A stretch of 64,000 nucleotides of DNA from NCBI GenBank assembly GCA_023459875.1, contig JAEWRY010000027.1:36133-100132 (forward strand), written 5' to 3'. Below are positions 36,040-44,803 of this stretch, piece after piece; position 1 is the first letter of the stretch, and each line of letters starts with the position of its first letter. Source of the DNA: Bacillota bacterium. GTDB taxonomy: Bacteria; Bacillota; Clostridia; Oscillospirales; Oscillospiraceae. The position numbers and the translations under genes were made by a program. Below the pieces are notes generated by a model. It worked only from the letters and a program-made list of their open reading frames with translations, was not told the origin of the DNA and did not search any database.

Positions 36040-37070
36040 CCGACCTCAAATCCATGCTTCCCGAGGAACTGGAAGGGTGGCTCAAAGCACTCGGCGAGCC
36101 CGCTTTTCGCGGCAAGCAGGTTTTTTCCTGGCTCTGGCGGGGCGTCAAATCCTTCGATGAGATGACCGACCTGCCCAAGTCCCTCAGGGAAAAACTGAGC
36201 GGAGAAGCAATGATTACCGTTCCTCAGGTCGCCCGCAGGCAGGTATCCGAACTGGACGGCACCATCAAATATTTATGGCGGTTAGGCGACGGCAACTGTG
36301 TGGAAAGTGTTTTGATGCGCTATCATCATGGCAATACTGCATGCGTATCCTCTCAGGTCGGCTGCCGCATGGGCTGCGCCTTCTGCGCCTCGACCATCGA
36401 CGGCAGGGTGAGAGATCTTACTCCCGCGGAGATGGCCGATCAGGTTCTCTTCACCGGACTGGACTCGGGAGAGGAAATCTCCAACATCGTGCTCATGGGC
36501 ATCGGCGAGCCGCTGGATAATTTTGAGGCCGTGCTAAAATTCCTTTCCCTGGCAAATCACCCCCAGGGCCTCAATATCGGAATGCGCCATATTTCCCTTT
36601 CCACCTGCGGCCTTCCTGAAAAAATTGACAAACTGGCCTCCTATGGGCTACAATTAACATTATCCGTTTCTCTTCATGCTCCCGACGACGAGACTCGCTC
36701 CAGGCTTATACCCGTAAACCGTGGTGTGGGGGTGGAAGCGCTCATGGCCGCCTGCCGCCGGTATTTTAAGAAGACCGGGAGGCGGATTTCCTACGAATAC
36801 GCCATGGTGGACGGAGTAAACGATTCTCCCGGGCAGGCCGATCTTCTGGCATCCCTTATGAAAGATGCCCATGGCCACGTCAATCTCATTCCTCTCAACA
36901 ATGTGGAGGAAAGCACTCTGAAGCCGAGCCGCCGTGTGGGCGAGTTCAAAAAGCGGCTGGAGAAGCAGGGCGTTACCGTTACCGTCCGCCGCCGCCTTGG
37001 GGAAGACATCGACGCCTCCTGCGGGCAGCTCCGGCGCAAAGAGCAGAAGGACCGTTTGCAATCGAAATAA
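36036..37070 (+). CDS. rlmN: Radical-SAM 23S rRNA/tRNA methyltransferase RlmN
   Basis: A 344-residue enzyme; ATG 36036 overlaps the rsmB stop and has GGGGAGGGG upstream. The 4Fe-4S cysteines are C110, C114 and C117 in CRMGCAFC. SLSTCGLPEKI holds the methyl-carrying Cys region, and a second active-site Cys lies near the C-terminus (DIDASCGQLRR). It methylates C2 of A2503 in 23S rRNA and A37 of some tRNAs. Confidence 0.96.
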   Translation: MTDLKSMLPEELEGWLKALGEPAFRGKQVFSWLWRGVKSFDEMTDLPKSLREKLSGEAMITVPQVARRQVSELDGTIKYLWRLGDGNCVESVLMRYHHGNTACVSSQVGCRMGCAFCASTIDGRVRDLTPAEMADQVLFTGLDSGEEISNIVLMGIGEPLDNFEAVLKFLSLANHPQGLNIGMRHISLSTCGLPEKIDKLASYGLQLTLSVSLHAPDDETRSRLIPVNRGVGVEALMAACRRYFKKTGRRISYEYAMVDGVNDSPGQADLLASLMKDAHGHVNLIPLNNVEESTLKPSRRVGEFKKRLEKQGVTVTVRRRLGEDIDASCGQLRRKEQKDRLQSK

Positions 37071-37085
37071 AAAGAGGTGTGCGCT

Positions 37086-37814
37086 ATGATCTCCCTGTGG
37101 AGCATCACGGACAAAGGCGCGGTAAGACAACAAAATGAAGATTCCAGCCGCTGTTGGGTGCGCGCGGACGGCCTGGCCGCCGCGGTCATCTGCGACGGCA
37201 TGGGCGGCGCGAGGGCTGGCAAGGTGGCCAGCACAATCGCCGTGGAGTCTTTCTGCGAGGTTCTGGAGCGGGAGGGAGCTAATTGGAGCGCCTCTCCGGG
37301 CCAGGTCCTGACGACCGCAGCCGAGGTGGCAAACCAGGCGGTCTATTTCAAGGCGGAGATGGAAAGCGCGTGCTCCGGAATGGGGACCACTCTGGTCGCG
37401 GCTCTCGTGGTGGGGAACAAGGCCTGCATTCTCAATGTGGGCGACAGCCGTGCCTACCACGTGACCAGCGAGGGCATCACCCGGATTTCCCGGGACCACT
37501 CGGTGGTGGAGGACCTCATCTCCCACGGGGAGATCACTCCGGAACAGGCGAGACTGCACCCTCAGCGAAATCTCATCACAAGGGCGCTTGGCGCCGAAAA
37601 AACGGTCAAAGCCGACCTATATGAAATACCGGTGAAAGAGGGCGACTTCCTTCTCCTCTGTTCGGACGGCCTCACCAATCTGGCGACCGACCAGGAAATT
37701 CTCTACGAACTGCTCCACGGCGGTCCAGCGGAGGATTGCTGTCAGCGGCTCCTGGATATTACGCTTACCAGGGGGGCGCCGGATAACGTAACCGTTGTCC
37801 TCATCCAAATGTAA
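37086..37814 (+). CDS. stp: PP2C-type Ser/Thr phosphatase (Stp/PrpC)
   Basis: A 242-residue PPM phosphatase, starting at ATG 37086. Metal-binding motifs are clear: RQQNEDS, ICDGMGGARAGKVAS, NVGDSRAYH, CSDGLTNL and GAPDNVTVVLIQ. It reverses phosphorylation by the PASTA kinase encoded next, 13 bp downstream, the canonical opposing pair controlling wall growth, dormancy exit and translation factors. Confidence 0.96.
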   Translation: MISLWSITDKGAVRQQNEDSSRCWVRADGLAAAVICDGMGGARAGKVASTIAVESFCEVLEREGANWSASPGQVLTTAAEVANQAVYFKAEMESACSGMGTTLVAALVVGNKACILNVGDSRAYHVTSEGITRISRDHSVVEDLISHGEITPEQARLHPQRNLITRALGAEKTVKADLYEIPVKEGDFLLLCSDGLTNLATDQEILYELLHGGPAEDCCQRLLDITLTRGAPDNVTVVLIQM

Positions 37815-37827
37815 GGAGGGATTTACC

Positions 37828-39840
37828 ATGGATCAATACATAGGTAAATTGCTCGACAACCGATACGAGTTATTGGAGGTCATCGGCACCGGCGGGATGG
37901 CAGTGGTCTATAAGGCCAGATGCCACCGCTTAAACCGCTTGGTTGCTGTTAAGGTCTTAAAACGGGATCTGGCGTCCGACGCCGAATTCCGCCGCCGTTT
38001 CCACGATGAATCCCAGGCGGTCGCCATGCTTTCCCACCCCAATATCGTCGCCATGTACGACGTCTCCCGGTCAAACGATATTGATTATCTCGTGATGGAG
38101 CTCATCGACGGGATCACCCTCAAGCAGTATATGCAGAAGAAGGGCGGCCCCTTAAACTGGCGGGAGGCTCTGCATTTCATCATCCAGATCATGAAAGCCC
38201 TGAGCCACGCCCACAGCAGAGGCATTATCCACAGGGATATCAAGCCCCAGAATATCATGGTCCTGAGGGACGGCAGCGTGAAGGTGGCCGATTTCGGTAT
38301 TGCGAGGCTCACCTCCGCCGCCCAGTCCACTCTGACTCAGGAAGCTTTGGGGTCCGTCCATTATATCTCTCCCGAACAGGCGAAGGGCAGCCGGATCGAC
38401 GCCCGCTCCGACGTTTATTCCGCCGGCGTGGTGCTCTATGAGATGCTCACCGGGCGTCTCCCCTTTGAAGGGGAATCCCCCGTTTCTGTGGCCATTCAGC
38501 ATATCAGCTCCATCCCGCTCTCCCCCCGGGAGCTTAATTCCGAGATTCCCGAGGCCCTGGAGGCAATCACGCTCAAAGCCATGGCCTCCAACGTGGACCA
38601 GCGCTACGCCAGCGCCGACGCCATGCTGACCGACCTGGAGGAATTCCGGAAAAACCCGAATATCAACTTTGATTACTCCTCCGCCGATCTCTTTTCTGCC
38701 GGCGGCATGGACGAACCCACCCAGGTGCGTTCCGTTTCCAGCGTAAGTAGTCGCTGGGGACAGGGAACCGACCCGAAACACAGAAAGGGCGGGGAAGGCA
38801 AAAACAGGTATGATGACGACAACGGCTCGGGCAGCCATTTTTCTCTCCCCATAGCCATCGGCGCCATCGCCATATTCATCGTAGGACTCGCCTATTTCCT
38901 CTGGGTGTCCTTCTTTAGCGGAATCGTTTCGTCGGTGCCGGAACACCAGGTGCCGAGCCTCTTGGGAAGCACCATTGAGGAGGTCAATTCCAACAAGGAT
39001 ATCACCGAGGTATTCACCATACAGAAGGGGGGAGAGGCTTACAGCGGCGAATATGCCGCCGGTAAGATCATGTCCCAGGATCCCGAGTCGGGGAAAACGG
39101 TGAAGGGAAATAATATTACTATCACCGTTACCATCAGCAAAGGTCCGGAATATATCTCCATGCCCGACATCACGAACCAGCCCTATACCCAGGCCAAGCT
39201 TTCCCTGGAATCGATGGGGCTGAAGGTGGCAGAACCGCCGGAATACGAAGCTTCCAAGGACATCACCAAAAACTACGTGATATCCTCCACCCCCGCCGTG
39301 GGCGCCCAGCTCTCCCAGGGGGACGAGGTTGCCCTTGTGGTAAGCCTGGGGCCGGTGGCCAATAAGGTTCCCGTTTTGTCCTTTGTGGACCAGACCATCG
39401 ACTGGGCGCGGGAAACACTTAAAACTCTGAACCTCACCGAGGGCAGCGTTATTCCCATTGAAAGCAGCAAGCCTGCTGGAACCATCATCTATCAGAGTAT
39501 TCCCGCGGGTACCGAGGTGGATGAAGGCACCCCCATCAGCTTCCAGGTGAGCAAGGGACCGGACGGAGCGGCTTCGCCCAGCCCCGACACCTCGGCGACC
39601 CCCACGCCCGACACCACCGTCCATACTAAGAAAATCACCGTGAACCTGCCTTCGGACGTGGCAAGCGTCCGGGTTCGGGTGGATGTGGACGGCGTTGTGA
39701 AATTCAATAACGTCGTCTACCCTGGCAGTATTGGGGGCAACGTCATCTATCCGCCGGTGGACGGCAGCGGCGTGCAGACAGTCAGCGTTTACTTTGACGA
39801 CGTGTTCCAGTACAGCGAAGAAGTGGATTTTTCCAAATGA
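37828..39840 (+). CDS. prkC: PASTA-domain Ser/Thr kinase PrkC/PknB
   Basis: A 670-residue membrane kinase. Kinase domain 10-275: glycine loop GTGGMAVVYKA, Lys42 in VAVKVLK, HRDIKPQN (Asp137) and DFGIARL. A juxtamembrane region leads to one membrane helix (about 338-362). Outside are three PASTA repeats (about 370-575) that bind peptidoglycan fragments, a Pro/Thr/Ser linker and a beta-rich C-terminal domain of about 60 residues. It senses wall state and spore germination signals. Confidence 0.96.
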   Translation: MDQYIGKLLDNRYELLEVIGTGGMAVVYKARCHRLNRLVAVKVLKRDLASDAEFRRRFHDESQAVAMLSHPNIVAMYDVSRSNDIDYLVMELIDGITLKQYMQKKGGPLNWREALHFIIQIMKALSHAHSRGIIHRDIKPQNIMVLRDGSVKVADFGIARLTSAAQSTLTQEALGSVHYISPEQAKGSRIDARSDVYSAGVVLYEMLTGRLPFEGESPVSVAIQHISSIPLSPRELNSEIPEALEAITLKAMASNVDQRYASADAMLTDLEEFRKNPNINFDYSSADLFSAGGMDEPTQVRSVSSVSSRWGQGTDPKHRKGGEGKNRYDDDNGSGSHFSLPIAIGAIAIFIVGLAYFLWVSFFSGIVSSVPEHQVPSLLGSTIEEVNSNKDITEVFTIQKGGEAYSGEYAAGKIMSQDPESGKTVKGNNITITVTISKGPEYISMPDITNQPYTQAKLSLESMGLKVAEPPEYEASKDITKNYVISSTPAVGAQLSQGDEVALVVSLGPVANKVPVLSFVDQTIDWARETLKTLNLTEGSVIPIESSKPAGTIIYQSIPAGTEVDEGTPISFQVSKGPDGAASPSPDTSATPTPDTTVHTKKITVNLPSDVASVRVRVDVDGVVKFNNVVYPGSIGGNVIYPPVDGSGVQTVSVYFDDVFQYSEEVDFSK

Positions 39841-40715
39841 TGACTGAGGGTGTCATCCTGAAGGCCATCAGCGGCTTTTACTATGTGGACTGCGGCGGAA
39901 CGCTCTACACCTGCAGGGCGCGGGGCCGTTTCCGTTACGACAGGGCAGCGCCCCTGGTTGGGGATCGGGTAAAAATCACCTGTCTGGAGGACGGAGTCGG
40001 CGTTCTGGACGAAATCTTCCCCCGGAAAAACGAATTCCAGAGGCCCAGCGTTTCCAATATCGATCAGCTTGTGATCGTGGCCTCGGGCGCGAATCCGGTC
40101 ACCGATCCCTTCCTCATCGACCGGATGACCTCCATCGCGGAGTACAAGGGCTGTGAAAGCGTCATCTGCATCAACAAGTGGGATCTGGTACAGGAGCAGG
40201 AGCTGTTCCAAACCTATACCAAAGCCGGCTTTACGACCCTGGGTATTTCCGCCGTTACCGGAATGGGGGTGGACGCGCTTTCCTCCGCCATCGCCGGAAA
40301 GATTTCCGCTTTCACCGGGAATTCCGGGGTGGGCAAGTCCAGTATCCTCAACGCCCTGGAGCCCGGCTTTCACCTGCAGGTAGGCGAGGTAAGCGAAAAG
40401 CTGGGACGCGGCCGGCATACCACACGGCACGTAGAGCTTTACCGCCTGAAAAACGGCGCCATTGTGGCCGATACCCCCGGCTTTTCCTCCTTCGACGCGG
40501 AGAACGCGGAGCAGCGCTCCAAGGAAGAGCTGCAGTACGGCTTCCGTGAATTCAGTCCCTATATCGGACAGTGCCGTTATGTGGGCTGCTCCCATACCAG
40601 GGAAAGGGACTGCGCCGTGCTTCACGCCGTTTCCGAGGGGATCATTCCCAAAAGCCGCCACGAGAGCTATCTTCGTCTTTTCGAGCAGGCAAAGGAAAAA
40701 AAGCTCTGGAATTAA
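39837..40715 (+). CDS. rsgA: Ribosome small-subunit biogenesis GTPase RsgA
   Basis: A 292-residue circularly permuted GTPase. N-terminal OB fold, then G4 (NKWD) ahead of G1 (GNSGVGKSS) and G3 (DTPGF), the order diagnostic of RsgA/YjeQ. A C-terminal zinc motif CRYVGCSHTRERDC follows. It checks late 30S assembly. ATGA overlap with prkC; RsgA is often a kinase target. rpe and thiN, usual next neighbours, are absent. Confidence 0.96.
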   Translation: MMTEGVILKAISGFYYVDCGGTLYTCRARGRFRYDRAAPLVGDRVKITCLEDGVGVLDEIFPRKNEFQRPSVSNIDQLVIVASGANPVTDPFLIDRMTSIAEYKGCESVICINKWDLVQEQELFQTYTKAGFTTLGISAVTGMGVDALSSAIAGKISAFTGNSGVGKSSILNALEPGFHLQVGEVSEKLGRGRHTTRHVELYRLKNGAIVADTPGFSSFDAENAEQRSKEELQYGFREFSPYIGQCRYVGCSHTRERDCAVLHAVSEGIIPKSRHESYLRLFEQAKEKKLWN

Positions 40716-40740
40716 TTAAATTTTATGTTTTGTTTCGCAA

Positions 40741-40796
40741 ACCTCCCTTTTGCTGCGTATACTGGTATGAACCGGTTTTGCGCTTCAAAGGGAGGT
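40741..40796 (+). promoter_or_regulatory. Inverted repeat that can hide the spoVM ribosome site
   Basis: ACCTCCCTTT at 40741-40750 is a perfect complement of AAAGGGAGGT at 40787-40796, which is the spoVM Shine-Dalgarno sequence. The 36-nt loop contains GTATACT, a possible start region for a sporulation promoter. Transcripts from rsgA would carry both arms; a transcript beginning in the loop would carry only one. Confidence 0.6.
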
Positions 40797-40802
40797 GTTT
40801 TT

Positions 40803-40880
40803 ATGAAAGTTGTCGTTTTTAAATCGCCCAAATGCCTTCGGAGTATTCTCAGTGCCATATTCGGCTTAAAAAAGAAGTAA
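40803..40880 (+). CDS. spoVM: Stage V sporulation protein M (SpoVM)
   Basis: A 25-codon gene: short amphipathic peptide MKVVVFKSPKCLRSILSAIF plus GLKKK. It matches SpoVM in length, in Pro9, in the basic residues around it and in the basic C-terminus (the Bacillus peptide has 26 residues). SpoVM recognises the convex forespore membrane and recruits SpoIVA. A textbook site GGAGGTG precedes ATG 40803. Context is decisive: rsgA-spoVM is a conserved order, and sipL and spoIVA follow at once. Ser8 and Cys11 replace the usual hydrophobic residues. Confidence 0.9.
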   Translation: MKVVVFKSPKCLRSILSAIFGLKKK

Positions 40881-40883
40881 AAG

Positions 40884-40912
40884 ACATATCGGCAGTACCT
40901 TGTACATATACC
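40884..40912 (+). promoter_or_regulatory. Possible sigma-E promoter for sipL-spoIVA
   Basis: ACATATC (40884-40890) and CATATACC (40905-40912), 14 bp apart. This partly fits the mother-cell sigma-E pattern (-35 KMATATT, spacer 13-15, -10 CATACAMT), which is what sipL and spoIVA would need. No sigma-A boxes are seen here. Confidence 0.5.
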
Positions 40913-40942
40913 TAATTAGAAATGTGCAAGGAGTGGAACACT

Positions 40943-42469
40943 ATGGAACTGGAACAATGTCTTAGCCATCTTAACTGCTATGATACCGTCCTGGATACCA
41001 CCCTCACGCGTGAGGAGACCATGGAGTTCATCGTGCCCGATGCCTGCCCTGACATTTTCCGGGTAGTGGATACAAGCTGCACTCCCTTTCTGGGCAAAAA
41101 AGAGACCCAGGACGGGCGGGCGGTCCTCTCAGGTACGGCAAGGGTATCGGTACTTTATGAGCCTGACGGGGAGGGTGGAACTTGCTGCCTGGATCTGAAC
41201 GTCCCCTGGGCCAGCAACCTCGATCGAGGCGACATCCGCCAAAACAGCAAAATCACCGCTATCCCCAGGGTATTAGGCGCCGAGACACGTCTTTTAAACC
41301 CGCGCAAAGTACTGGTGAGGGTGGAGCTTGCGTTTTCGCTGCGCATCTACGCCCCAAAGACCACCGACATATGCTGCGGCGTGAATTGCGGAGAAGAAAC
41401 CGGCGTGCAGCAGCAGAAAAAGGCCTACAAGAATTACATGGTATCAAATGTACAGGAAAAGAACTTTACATTTTCGGACGACCTGGGGATCTCCGGGAAC
41501 AAGCCGCCCGCCGAAAAGATTCTGCGCCAGAGGGCGGAGATCGTACCGGGCGAAGCCAGGATTATCGGAACCAAGCTGGTCCTGAAGGGAGAAATCCACC
41601 TTTTTATTCTCTATCAGGCAAAGGACAGCAATCCGTCGTCCGCCCGCTTTGAGCTTCCCTATTCGCAGATCATGGATGTCCAGGGGACGGGGGAGGAAGC
41701 GGTACCCACCGTGGACATCATGATGAACGATATGACCTGCGGAGTCTCCGACGGGGAGGGCAGAGTGTTTTCCGTCACCCTTTCCCTCACGGCTCAGGCG
41801 GTCATTCGGGAAGAACGGGCGGTGGAGGTGCTCTCCGACCTGTACAGCATCCTTTACGATATGAAGGCAACCCGTTCGGTCCTGGACCTCAATACCAAGT
41901 CGGGAAGCGGCATTCTGCACCAGGCCGTCCGGGAAATCGCCGAAGCGCCCGAGAACGTGAATAACGTGGTCGATCTGGAAGCGCGGGTAGGCCGCACCAA
42001 CGTCAGCCGCGAGGGAAACGAGATGGTCGTCTCCGCCGAAGCCTGCGTGAACGCCCTGTGCATGGGGGATGACGGACGGATGAACAGTGTGAGGAAGACC
42101 ATTCCGGTTACCACCCGCATGGAAGCGGAGGACGCCGACAATCTGGTGATTGATCCTCAGATCAGCGGGGAAACCATCGCGACCCCCGCTTCCAACGGAA
42201 TCGAAGTCCGCCTGGGAATGGACTTCCGTTATCTCCTTCTGAAACCTCAACAGGTGGCCTGCGCGTCCAATCCCGTTCTGGATGAGAAGTCACCGCGGGA
42301 TACCATGGGAAAGCCGTCGGTGGTCCTGCGCTCGGTTGCCCGGGGCGAAACGCTCTGGGAAATTGCCAGGGATTACGCCACCACCATGAACGACATCGTG
42401 CAGGCCAACGGAATGGAAGAGGAGGAGCCCTTAAGCGGCCAGCTCCTGCTCATCCCCAAGAAACGTTGA
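40943..42469 (+). CDS. sipL: DUF3794/LysM spore-coat protein SipL
   Basis: A 508-residue protein; ATG 40943 is nine bases after AAGGAG. Two or three DUF3794 units (about 1-440) are followed by a C-terminal LysM domain (about 460-505: VARGETLWEIARDYATTM...). This is the architecture of Clostridioides difficile SipL, whose LysM binds SpoIVA. Being directly before spoIVA supports the name. It acts in the mother cell at the forespore surface. Confidence 0.9.
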   Translation: MELEQCLSHLNCYDTVLDTTLTREETMEFIVPDACPDIFRVVDTSCTPFLGKKETQDGRAVLSGTARVSVLYEPDGEGGTCCLDLNVPWASNLDRGDIRQNSKITAIPRVLGAETRLLNPRKVLVRVELAFSLRIYAPKTTDICCGVNCGEETGVQQQKKAYKNYMVSNVQEKNFTFSDDLGISGNKPPAEKILRQRAEIVPGEARIIGTKLVLKGEIHLFILYQAKDSNPSSARFELPYSQIMDVQGTGEEAVPTVDIMMNDMTCGVSDGEGRVFSVTLSLTAQAVIREERAVEVLSDLYSILYDMKATRSVLDLNTKSGSGILHQAVREIAEAPENVNNVVDLEARVGRTNVSREGNEMVVSAEACVNALCMGDDGRMNSVRKTIPVTTRMEAEDADNLVIDPQISGETIATPASNGIEVRLGMDFRYLLLKPQQVACASNPVLDEKSPRDTMGKPSVVLRSVARGETLWEIARDYATTMNDIVQANGMEEEEPLSGQLLLIPKKR

Positions 42470-42481
42470 GGAGGGATCAAA

Positions 42482-43963
42482 ATGGAGGAGCGGAACATCT
42501 ACGCGGACATCGCAAAACGTACCGACGGAGATATTTACATCGGAGTGGTGGGCCCCGTGCGCACGGGAAAATCCACCTTTATCAAGCGGTTTATGGAGAC
42601 CATGGTGCTGCCCAACATAGAAAACGCCTACCGCCGCGACAGAGCCAGGGACGAACTACCCCAGAGCGGCTCCGGACGGACTGTCATGACCGCCGAGCCG
42701 AAATTCGTACCCGAGGAAGCGGTGGAGCTGAGCATGCAGGGCGGCGCGAAGCTGGCGGTGCGCCTTATCGACTGCGTGGGCTATCTGGTGCGCGGTGCCG
42801 CCGGCCAATTCGAGACGGACGGAACCCCCCGAATGGTGACCACCCCCTGGTTCCCCCAGGATATCCCCATGACGGAAGCCGCGGAGATCGGAACCCGGAA
42901 GGTCATCGCCGAGCACTCCACCATCGGCATGGTAATTACCACCGACGGCACGATTACCGAAATCCCGCGGGAAGACTATCTGGACGCGGAGGACCGGGTA
43001 ATCTCCGAGCTGAAGGAACTTGGGAAACCCTTCCTCGTCATTCTGAACTCGGCAAATCCCAATTCCGACCGTGCTAAATCGATTCAGGAATACATCGTCA
43101 ACCGTTACGGCGTGACCTGTATCGCCGCCAATTGCCTGGAACTGGACGCCGAAGACGTAAAAGAGCTGCTCAAAGACGTCCTCTACGAATTCCCCATGAA
43201 AGAGCTGGATCTGTTTCTGCCTCCGTGGGTGGACGCGCTGCCCTACGACCATCCTCTCAAGAGCAATCTCTATTCCGCGATCCGGGAAAAAACGGCGAAT
43301 CTCTCCCGCATCAAAGATGTGGAAAACGCGGTAGCCGCCATGGGACAGTGCGAGAGCGTGGAGAACGCCAAAATTAATTCCATGAGTCTCGGCTCCGGCG
43401 TCTGCTCGGCGCAGCTGGATATGCCCAGATCCCTTTTCTATTCCACCCTTTCCGAGCAGTCGGGCTTCAACGTCCGGGACGACGGGGACCTGATGTCGCT
43501 GCTCTCAAACCTGGCCGTTGTGAAGAAGGAATACAGCCGGGTAGCCGACGCCCTTGCTCAGGTGAGGGAAACCGGCTACGGCATCGTGATCCCCACCGCC
43601 GAGGAGCTTACCCTGGAGGAGCCGGAAATCGTCAAGCAGGGAGGACGCTACGGCGTGCGTCTGCGGGCCTCCGCGCCGTCCATCCATATGATCAGGGCGG
43701 ATATCCAGACCGAGGTTTCCCCCATCGTGGGAAGCGAAAAGCAGTCGGAGGATATGGTCCAGTACCTCCTCAAGGAGTTCGAAGGCGATACGAACGCCAT
43801 CTGGAATTCCAATATCTTCGGCAAATCCTTCCACGACCTGGTGGGAGAGGACCTCACCGTCAAGCTTAAGAGAATGCCCGAGGACGCCCGGTCCAAACTG
43901 CGGGAAACCCTGCAGCGCATCATCAACGAGGGCTCCGGCGGTCTCATCTGTATCATATTATAA
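42482..43963 (+). CDS. spoIVA: Stage IV sporulation protein A (coat scaffold ATPase)
   Basis: A 493-residue morphogenetic ATPase. Walker A GPVRTGKST puts Lys at residue 30, as in Bacillus SpoIVA, and the C-terminal region ending GGLICIIL is the SpoVM-interacting end. It polymerises irreversibly on ATP hydrolysis to form the platform under the spore coat. The site GAGGAGGG follows the sipL stop by a few bases, so both come from one transcript. Confidence 0.97.
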   Translation: MEERNIYADIAKRTDGDIYIGVVGPVRTGKSTFIKRFMETMVLPNIENAYRRDRARDELPQSGSGRTVMTAEPKFVPEEAVELSMQGGAKLAVRLIDCVGYLVRGAAGQFETDGTPRMVTTPWFPQDIPMTEAAEIGTRKVIAEHSTIGMVITTDGTITEIPREDYLDAEDRVISELKELGKPFLVILNSANPNSDRAKSIQEYIVNRYGVTCIAANCLELDAEDVKELLKDVLYEFPMKELDLFLPPWVDALPYDHPLKSNLYSAIREKTANLSRIKDVENAVAAMGQCESVENAKINSMSLGSGVCSAQLDMPRSLFYSTLSEQSGFNVRDDGDLMSLLSNLAVVKKEYSRVADALAQVRETGYGIVIPTAEELTLEEPEIVKQGGRYGVRLRASAPSIHMIRADIQTEVSPIVGSEKQSEDMVQYLLKEFEGDTNAIWNSNIFGKSFHDLVGEDLTVKLKRMPEDARSKLRETLQRIINEGSGGLICIIL

Positions 43964-43965
43964 AT

Positions 43966-43999
43966 AGCAGGTCCCCGGCCGCAAGGCTGGGGACCTGCT
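43966..43999 (+). terminator. Terminator after spoIVA
   Basis: Fifteen-bp stem (one G-U pair) closed by GCAA (43966-43980, 43985-43999), starting three bases after the stop; no clear U tract. Confidence 0.75.
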
Positions 44000-44040
44000 C
44001 AATTTCAGGCAATGTAAGCTTGTCGTTTTCAATCAATAGC

Positions 44041-44077
44041 TTGTCATTCTGAGGCTATGGAATAGCCGAAGAATCTT
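44041..44077. repeat. Dispersed intergenic repeat (GTCATTCTGAG type)
   Basis: Reads TTGTCATTCTGAGG, eight variable bases, then GCCGAAGAATCTT. A near copy is at 53235-53269 and a diverged inverted copy at 53185-53212. A shorter similar start (AGCTTGTCGTTTTCA) precedes it at 44017. Confidence 0.75.
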
Positions 44078-44087
44078 GCCACCGTTC

Positions 44088-44708
44088 TTATTGTTCCGCA
44101 AACCGGGAAAGGGCGGATTGGTTCACAATCGTGATCGAACCGTAACCGGTCCGCAGCCACCCTTTTTTAGCAAATGACCCCAGCACACGGCTGACCGTGA
44201 CGCGGCTGACCCCCGCCGAAAACCCCAGTTCCTCGTGGGTGCAGCGGAGAACAGGCCCGTCCGTCTCCCTGCGCAGTCCGATCAGGCAGCGGGCCAGCCG
44301 CCGGTCGGCGCCCAGGAAGGAGAGGTCATCCACGTGGACGGAGAGGAGCCGTACCGTGCGTGCCAGGTACTGAAGCATGGAAAAGGCAAGCGAGGGGTAT
44401 GAGGCGAAGACCGCCTCCAGCTGGGCGCGGTCGATGGAGACGATTTCGCATTTCGTCACCGCCACCGCCGAGGACACCCTGGGCTGGGAGTCAAAAAAGG
44501 AGGACTCGCCCATAAGGTCTCCGCTCCGGTGGATGGTGAGCGTGCGCTCGTCTCCCGTTTCCGAGCTCATAAAGCATTTTACCCTGCCGCTGATGACATA
44601 ATAAAAGCGCGTGGCCTCGGTTCCCTGAAGGTAAATCAGTTGGCCGGGCAAGTAAGTCTGGGGCGTCCTGCCCTGGGCAAAGGGCCGCCAGGTGTCCTCT
44701 TTCTGCAT
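44088..44708 (-). CDS. Crp/Fnr-family transcription regulator
   Basis: A 206-residue regulator on the - strand; ATG at 44708 with AGAGGTGA upstream. Cyclic-nucleotide-binding beta roll about 20-125 (LIYLQGTEATRFYYVISGRV, GDLMGESSFF), then a Crp-type winged helix about 145-205 with recognition helix in SAGVSRVTVSRVLGSF. No iron-sulfur cysteine set, so not a classical FNR oxygen sensor. Divergent from leuC with about 95 bp between starts, so it could control leuCDB, itself or an unlinked target. Confidence 0.88.
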   Translation of the reverse strand: MQKEDTWRPFAQGRTPQTYLPGQLIYLQGTEATRFYYVISGRVKCFMSSETGDERTLTIHRSGDLMGESSFFDSQPRVSSAVAVTKCEIVSIDRAQLEAVFASYPSLAFSMLQYLARTVRLLSVHVDDLSFLGADRRLARCLIGLRRETDGPVLRCTHEELGFSAGVSRVTVSRVLGSFAKKGWLRTGYGSITIVNQSALSRFAEQ

Positions 44709-44728
44709 ACGCTCACCTCTTTGCCGTA

Positions 44729-44758
44729 ATTGTATCATAGTTTACATTCTTTTGGCAA
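44729..44758 (-). promoter_or_regulatory. Probable promoter of the Crp-family gene
   Basis: On the - strand: TTGCCA (44753-44758), 18 bp, TACAAT (44729-44734). The start site would lie about 15-20 bp before the ATG. Confidence 0.6.
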
Positions 44759-44803
44759 GCGCACTGTTATCCTGAACTTATGAAAACCAAAGGAGGAGAT
44801 CAT

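Noticed and set aside
38152..39624. 490-codon open frame on the - strand opposite prkC
   Set aside because: Shadow of a GC-rich coding frame: low-complexity Gly/His/Arg composition, no ribosome site, while the + frame has full kinase and PASTA motifs. Similar long antisense frames at 47153-48493 and 10964-12265 are rejected for the same reason.
44709..44803. T-box or leucine attenuator before leuC
   Set aside because: The gap is only about 95 bp and shared with a divergent promoter; no specifier stem, T-box sequence or Leu-rich leader peptide is seen.
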